Assembly: GCF_003693445.1 (NCBI RefSeq)
Contig: NZ_RFAR01000019.1
Location: 1 to 64,000 of the forward strand
DNA from: Aquitalea palustris
GTDB taxonomy: Bacteria > Pseudomonadota > Gammaproteobacteria > Burkholderiales > Chromobacteriaceae
Length of the DNA: 64,000 nt
Direction of reading: 5' to 3'
The translations under genes and the position numbers were made by a program. A model generated the notes under the pieces. It saw only the letters and a list, made by a program, of their open reading frames with translations, was not told where the DNA came from and ran no database searches. Position 1 is the first letter of the stretch. Each line of letters opens with the position of its first letter. Below, in pieces: positions 61,953 to 64,000 of the stretch.

Positions 61953-62999
61953 ATGCGCATTCAGGATTTTCAGCAAGCCCTTACCACCCTTGGCGCCCGC
62001 CCCTGCCACATTGGCCGGATCAACCGTGCCTGGCTGCAAGGCCTGGCGCTTGATCACGGCACCCGCCACCAGCAAAGCGAGCACTATTTCCCGCTGGCAG
62101 TACGGCAGGGCTTGCCTGCCCTCAGCCAGCAGCTGGAAGCACTGGCGCGCATCCACACCCGGCATGAGGCCGCCGATGCCTCACAACGTCTGCTGGTAGA
62201 ACTGGCCGACGGCCAACTGGTGGAAAGCGTGCTGCTGCCGCGTGACGGGCTCTGCGTTTCCAGCCAGCTGGGCTGCGCAGTGGGCTGTACCTTCTGCATG
62301 ACCGGCAAGTCCGGCCTGCTGCGCCAGCTGGGCAGTGCGGAGATCGTGGCGCAGGTGGTGCTGGCACGGCGTATCCGACCCGTGAAAAAGGTGGTGTTCA
62401 TGGGCATGGGCGAGCCGGCACACAATCTGGACAATGTGCTGGAAGCGATAGATTTTCTCGGCAGTGAAGGCAATATCGCCCACAAGAATCTGGTGTTCTC
62501 CACCGTGGGTGACCCGCGCGTGTTCGAGCGCCTGCCGCAGCAGCGGGTAAAGCCGGCACTGGCCCTGTCCTTGCACACCACCGATGCCGAGCTGCGCGCC
62601 CGCTTGCTGCCGCGTGCGCCACGCATCAGCCCGGCCGAGCTGGTGGCACAGGGCGAACGCTATGCCCGCCAGGTAGGCTATCCCATTCAATACCAGTGGA
62701 CGCTGCTGGCCGGGGTCAACGATAGCCAGCAGGAAATGGATGCCGCCATCGCCCTGCTCAGAGGCAAATATGGCGTGCTGAACCTGATTCCCTACAACAG
62801 CATGGAAGGCGACCACTACCAGCGCCCGGACGCAGCCCACATCCAGCACATGAAGCATTATCTGCATCAACACGGCGTACTGACCAAGATCCGCGATTCG
62901 GCCGGGCAGGATGTGGATGGTGGCTGCGGTCAGCTGCGCGCCCGCGCCGCCGACATCATCGACAGCAGCCGCCTGCAACGCCGCCAGCGCCAGCGCTGA
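61953..62999 (+). CDS. Short RlmN/Cfr-family radical-SAM methyltransferase
   Basis: 348 aa from ATG 61953. The iron-sulfur motif is CAVGCTFC (Cys108, 112, 115), preceded by CVSSQLG as in RlmN. GMGEPAHNLDNVL, the LALSLHT motif, YNSMEG and a C-terminal Cys (GGCGQL, Cys325) complete the catalytic set, including the methyl-carrying Cys. It is shorter than typical RlmN (about 370-385) with a divergent N-terminus. RlmN is normally encoded elsewhere, so this is probably a paralogue with another RNA target. Confidence 0.8.
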   Translation: MRIQDFQQALTTLGARPCHIGRINRAWLQGLALDHGTRHQQSEHYFPLAVRQGLPALSQQLEALARIHTRHEAADASQRLLVELADGQLVESVLLPRDGLCVSSQLGCAVGCTFCMTGKSGLLRQLGSAEIVAQVVLARRIRPVKKVVFMGMGEPAHNLDNVLEAIDFLGSEGNIAHKNLVFSTVGDPRVFERLPQQRVKPALALSLHTTDAELRARLLPRAPRISPAELVAQGERYARQVGYPIQYQWTLLAGVNDSQQEMDAAIALLRGKYGVLNLIPYNSMEGDHYQRPDAAHIQHMKHYLHQHGVLTKIRDSAGQDVDGGCGQLRARAADIIDSSRLQRRQRQR

Positions 63000-63112
63000 A
63001 ATCGTGCCGGCACCAGCCGGTCATCACATTCCTTTGACATAGCACTTTACCACTTTGCTATCATGGTTACTTTCGGCTATGCCGGCCAACCAAGATTGCA
63101 AGGAATCCCTGC

Positions 63113-64000
63113 GTGCGGCTTCGCTTTGAACAATGGCGTGACTTTCTCGACATGGATGCAGACAGCATCAGCACCCTGCGCGAGTTTGGCGGACTGATCC
63201 GCCCCCACATGGACCAACTGATGGATGGGGTGTATGCCTACATCCATGCCAATGCGGCGGCCAGCGCGACCTTCAGCGACCCGGCCGCCATGCAGCGCGC
63301 CCGCGCCCATCAGCTGCGCCACTGGCAGGACCACGTGTTTGCCGGCAATTTCAACCAGGACTACCTGGAAGCCACGCTGGCCATCGGCCGTACCCACCAG
63401 CAACTGGGGGTGGACCTGCGTTTTTATTCCGGTGCCTACGTGGTGGTACTCAATCAGCTGGTGGTGCTACTGGGGCAGCTGGTGCCGGATGACGAAGCCC
63501 GCCGCAGCCGTTATCTCACCGCAGTAAACCGGGCAGTGTTTCTCGACATGGGGCTGGCTACCTACGCCTACTACGACACCCTGCTCAATGCTCTGGAAGA
63601 CATGGCACAGGAAGTCACCCTCAGCCTGGCCCGCGCCGGCGAATACCGTGACAACGAAACCGGCAAGCACATTACCCGCATGAGCAAGATGTGCGAGCAG
63701 ATGGCGCTGGCACTGGGCAAGGACGCCACCTGGGCGCATGCCCTGCGCATGGCCAGTCCGCTGCATGACGTGGGCAAGATCGGCGTACCCGACCGCATTC
63801 TGCTCAAGCCCGGCCGCCTGGACGACAGCGAAAGCCAGATCATGCGCGAGCACCCGCGTATCGGCGGCACCATCATTCCCGAGCATCCGGCCCTGGTCAT
63901 CCGTATGGCACGGCGCATTGCCCTGACCCACCATGAAAAATGGGATGGCAGCGGCTACCCTGCCGGGCTATGCGGCGAGGAAATCCCGCTGGAGGGACGC
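63113..64000 (+). CDS. Globin-coupled HD-GYP protein, cut by window edge
   Basis: A GTG at 63113 with AAGGA eight bases upstream opens a frame of at least 296 codons that runs off the window. Residues about 5-160 resemble a protoglobin sensor (FLDMDADSISTLREFGGLIR, HWQDHVFAGNFNQDYLEATL), which binds haem and senses oxygen. Then comes an HD-GYP domain: HDVGKIGVPD (His218-Asp219) and HHEKWDGSGYPAG (Asp278). HD-GYP enzymes break down cyclic-di-GMP. The protein would tie oxygen to c-di-GMP turnover. Confidence 0.85.
   Translation, partial: MRLRFEQWRDFLDMDADSISTLREFGGLIRPHMDQLMDGVYAYIHANAAASATFSDPAAMQRARAHQLRHWQDHVFAGNFNQDYLEATLAIGRTHQQLGVDLRFYSGAYVVVLNQLVVLLGQLVPDDEARRSRYLTAVNRAVFLDMGLATYAYYDTLLNALEDMAQEVTLSLARAGEYRDNETGKHITRMSKMCEQMALALGKDATWAHALRMASPLHDVGKIGVPDRILLKPGRLDDSESQIMREHPRIGGTIIPEHPALVIRMARRIALTHHEKWDGSGYPAGLCGEEIPLEGR

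Noticed and set aside
1-64000. CRISPR arrays, ribosomal RNA operons or toxin-antitoxin pairs
   Set aside because: No regularly spaced repeats, no rRNA sequence and no recognisable toxin-antitoxin pair were seen.

Overview
The window looks like a betaproteobacterial chromosome, most probably Chromobacteriaceae (Chromobacterium, Vogesella or Aquitalea type). The evidence is the high GC content, the uvrA / MFS / ssb gene order, and a tRNA-Ser(UGA)-like 3' end. This placement is by recognition only. The left half (1 to about 32,295) is most of a prophage. The right half (about 32,300 to 64,000) is ordinary chromosome.

Prophage, early region: a leftward operon (1-1529: partial DUF7666-type protein and three small phage proteins) is separated from a rightward replication unit by a repressor gene (1672-2511, minus strand). 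Both flanks of the repressor carry ACAACA/TGTTGT palindromes and a shared 12-mer, so they look like OL and OR. Rightward come a YdaS/Cro-like regulator and an 845-aa primase-helicase, followed by a GC-rich repeat hairpin. A low-GC membrane-protein cargo gene lies on the minus strand.

Prophage, late region (6.4-32.1 kb, all plus strand): terminase, an acetyltransferase, portal, head proteins of the epsilon15/BPP-1 type (staple, Bbp19-like, scaffold, major capsid, Bbp16-like cement), T7-type tail tube and nozzle proteins, three internal virion proteins (one of 2117 aa with nuclease-like and metallopeptidase-like parts), tail fibre, fibre-assembly protein and a lysis cassette. This is a temperate short-tailed phage. 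A ten-base word, GGTGTACAAG, recurs five times, each time just before a new block of late genes. The capsid gene has a leader with two covarying GNRA hairpins. The phage ends at the 3' half of a tRNA-Ser gene (att), followed by the remnant of an older integrase. The phage's own integrase must lie left of the window.

Chromosome: a DUF4124/DUF2726 protein with a ClpP-like secreted protein; a divergent MFS/LysR pair (ynfM/ynfL-like); a LuxR-regulated outer-membrane protein / MFS / histone-deacetylase-like operon; a VOC protein; uvrA, a YajR-like MFS transporter and ssb; hchA with a divergent LysR; a homocysteine methyltransferase; an amino-acid binding protein and permease with no ATPase; a MITE; a MacA-MacB-OMF tripartite exporter; a sensor kinase / NarL-type regulator pair; a short RlmN/Cfr-family enzyme; and a globin-coupled HD-GYP protein cut by the window edge.
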